In this document: piece after piece, positions 62,346-64,000 of the stretch | Layout of the letters: each line of letters opens with the position of its first letter | How positions within the stretch are numbered: the first letter of the stretch is position 1 | DNA from: Streptomyces hygroscopicus | GTDB lineage: Bacteria > Actinomycetota > Actinomycetes > Streptomycetales > Streptomycetaceae | Direction of reading: 5' to 3' | Length of the DNA: 64,000 bases | Assembly (NCBI GenBank): GCA_002021875.1 | Contig: CP018627.1 | Span: 2,728,001-2,792,000, forward strand | Position numbers and translations under genes: made by a program | Notes under the pieces: generated by a model | Database searches by the model: none | What the model was told of the DNA's origin: nothing | What the model saw: the letters and a program-made list of their open reading frames with translations, nothing else

Positions 62346-63365
62346 TCACGCGCCCGGCCTCGGCGCGAACGTCGAGTCCCTGACCACCAGTTCGGGCTGC
62401 AGGACGATCCGCCGGTGCTGATGGTCCTCCGCTTCCTCACCGGTCTCCTCGATGAGCAGCTCGGCCGCCGTCCGCCCCATCCGGAACGCGGGCTGGCGCA
62501 CCGACGTCAGCGGCACCGCGGCCGCCGCCGCGAACTCGATGTCGTCGTACCCCACCAGCGCCACCTCCCCCGGCACCGACACCCCGGCCGCGAAAAGGGC
62601 CTGCAGCACTCCGAGCGCCAGGAGGTCGTTGGCGCAGAACACGGCTGTTGGACGCGGTGAGATGCCCAGCAGCCGCGCGCCCGCGTCCCGGCCCGAGGCC
62701 ACGTCCAGCCGCTCGGCCTCGATGTGCACCATCGCCTCCGTCGCCAGCCTCTCCTCCGCGAACGCGCTGAGCAGCCCGGCGCGCCGGTCCTGGCACTGCG
62801 GGAGCAGCATCGGACCGCTGACGTAGACCACGGAGCGGTGTCCCTGGGCGATGAGGTGACGGCCGGCGAGCGCCCCGCCCTCGATGTCGTCGACCGACAC
62901 CGAGCAGCCGTCGGCGCTGGGCACCTCGCGGTCCACGAAGACGAACGGGATGTCGTGGCGCCGGAAGCCCTCCAGGTTGGCCCCGGTGACATCGGCCGGG
63001 GTGACCAGCACCCCGCGCACCCGGTGCTCGGCGAAGAGGCTGAGGTAGTCGGCCTCCTCCTCGGGGCTCTGGGCGCTGTTGCACACCATCACCCCCAGCC
63101 CCGCCTCCCGCGCCGCACGCTCCGCACCGCTCGCCACGTCCACGAAGAACGGGTTCGCCATGTCCAGCACCAGCAACGCGATGATGCGGCTGCGCCCCGC
63201 GCGCAGTTGACGCGCGGACTCCTGGCGTACGTAGCCCGTGCGCTCGATGACGGCCTGCACCCGGTCGCGCGTGGCCTCGGCGACCATCTCGGGCCGGTTG
63301 ATCACGTTCGAGACGGTTCCGACGGACACTCCCGCCTGCCGCGCGACGTCCTTGATCCCCACCAT
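62346..63365 (-). CDS. LacI-family regulator (tandem copy 1)
   Basis: A 339-aa LacI-type regulator. HTH GIKDVARQAGVSVGTVSNVI at residues 3-22, followed by hinge ARQLRAGRSRIIALLVLD and a sugar-binding domain of the RbsR/CcpA kind. ATG 63365 begins where homology does; the in-frame extension upstream is unlike LacI. The next gene upstream (63532-64000) is a close duplicate. Targets are unknown. Confidence 0.92.
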   Translation of the reverse strand: MVGIKDVARQAGVSVGTVSNVINRPEMVAEATRDRVQAVIERTGYVRQESARQLRAGRSRIIALLVLDMANPFFVDVASGAERAAREAGLGVMVCNSAQSPEEEADYLSLFAEHRVRGVLVTPADVTGANLEGFRRHDIPFVFVDREVPSADGCSVSVDDIEGGALAGRHLIAQGHRSVVYVSGPMLLPQCQDRRAGLLSAFAEERLATEAMVHIEAERLDVASGRDAGARLLGISPRPTAVFCANDLLALGVLQALFAAGVSVPGEVALVGYDDIEFAAAAAVPLTSVRQPAFRMGRTAAELLIEETGEEAEDHQHRRIVLQPELVVRDSTFAPRPGA

Positions 63366-63531
63366 GCGTCCCACGACCCGGAGCCTCCGTCTTCCCGCGA
63401 CCCACCGCGGTCGCGGGAACATGGTAGTGCTCTGTTCGACCGGTCGGGCAGGACCGGGCCGCCGCTGCGGGCCGCTCGGCACCGCTCCGGGGCCACTCCG
63501 GAGCCGCTCCGGGCCACCGCGGGGCCCCGTC

Positions 63532-64000
63532 TCAGCCGCGGGGGCGGACCAGGCTCGACCCGCGGACGACGAGTTCGGGCTGGAGGACGATCCGCTGGTG
63601 GCGGTGGTCCGCTGCCCGCTCCCCCGTCTCCTCGATCAGCAGCTCGGCCGCCATCCGCCCCATCCGGAACGCCGGCTGGCGCACCGACGTCAGCGGCACC
63701 GCGGCCGCCGCCGCGAACTCGATGTCGTCATACCCCACCAGCGCCACCTCCCCCGGCACCGACACCCCCGCCCCGTACAGCGCCTGCAGCACTCCCAGCG
63801 CCAGCAGGTCGTTGGCGCAGAACACCGCCGTCGGCCGCGGCGACATGCCCAGCAGCCGCGCCCCCGCGTCCCGGCCGGACGTCACATCCAGCCGCTCCAC
63901 CTCGACATGGCGCAGCGCGGACTCACCGAGCCCCTGCTCGCGCAGGGCGCGCAGCGCGCCCTCGCGGCGGTCGCGGCACTGGGCCAGCCGCATCGGCCCG
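63532..64000 (-). CDS. LacI-family regulator (tandem copy 2), cut by the window edge
   Basis: The last 156 codons of a LacI gene that continues beyond position 64000. Its product matches copy 1 almost residue for residue (for example VSVPGEVALVGYDDIEFAAA and VPLTSVRQPAFRMGR in both), and the DNA is also nearly identical through most of this stretch. Its DNA-binding domain is outside the window. Confidence 0.93.
   Translation of the reverse strand, partial: GPMRLAQCRDRREGALRALREQGLGESALRHVEVERLDVTSGRDAGARLLGMSPRPTAVFCANDLLALGVLQALYGAGVSVPGEVALVGYDDIEFAAAAAVPLTSVRQPAFRMGRMAAELLIEETGERAADHRHQRIVLQPELVVRGSSLVRPRG

Overview
The window is high-GC actinobacterial DNA, most likely from a Streptomyces chromosome. 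The evidence is third-position G/C bias in every real gene, frequent GTG starts, many 4-nt GTGA/ATGA gene overlaps, Tat and lipoprotein signals, a WhiJ-type regulator with two DUF397 proteins, an F420-type LLM oxidoreductase and several secreted polysaccharide hydrolases. The genus is an inference. I found no tRNA, rRNA or CRISPR array.

Layout. 1-4.9 kb: tail of a VC0807-like membrane protein, a DUF574 methyltransferase, a quinone-oxidoreductase/TetR operon headed by a perfect 36-bp palindrome, a scar where a DUF4158/Tn3-type transposase remnant abuts a truncated persulfide-dioxygenase-like gene, and a monooxygenase-rhodanese fusion. 5-12.2 kb: a minus-strand block encoding a NACHT-LRR protein, a STAND-like P-loop protein and a membrane-anchored type-1 periplasmic-binding protein, a possible immunity or signalling system. 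12.3-15.6 kb: TetR, a MAB_1171c-type membrane protein, an XRE regulator and an ImmA/IrrE HELGH protease. 15.6-20 kb: a translationally coupled pair made of an SDR epimerase and a KS-ACP-alpha-oxoamine-synthase fusion, a compact candidate biosynthetic locus.

20-24.8 kb: a secreted amidase and a complete nitrate/sulfonate-type ABC importer with a palindromic operator. 24.9-35.4 kb: a carbohydrate-use locus (binding protein, two permeases, LacI, clan GH-A hydrolase, GH3 and a secreted GH5), all read leftwards from one promoter region with a TTAAC/GTTAA operator candidate. 35.6-40 kb: carboxylesterase, MBL hydrolase and a divergent GH10-CBM2 xylanase.

40-46.5 kb: an LLM oxidoreductase and a TetR gene sharing near-identical operator sequences around an MHS-transporter remnant, then a lower meta-cleavage pathway operon (hydratase, acetaldehyde dehydrogenase, aldolase) with a divergent alpha/beta hydrolase whose nucleophile position is His. 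46.5-55.9 kb: a PRMT-like methyltransferase, a broken SDR gene, a Tat-exported phosphoesterase-LamG protein, secreted peptidase and beta-lactamase-type serine hydrolases, another secreted hydrolase and a methyltransferase. 56-59 kb: two DUF397 proteins with their XRE partner, then a small hypothetical and a flavin monooxygenase. 59-64 kb: LacI, sugar-porter MFS transporter, universal stress protein and two tandem-duplicated LacI genes, the last cut by the window edge.
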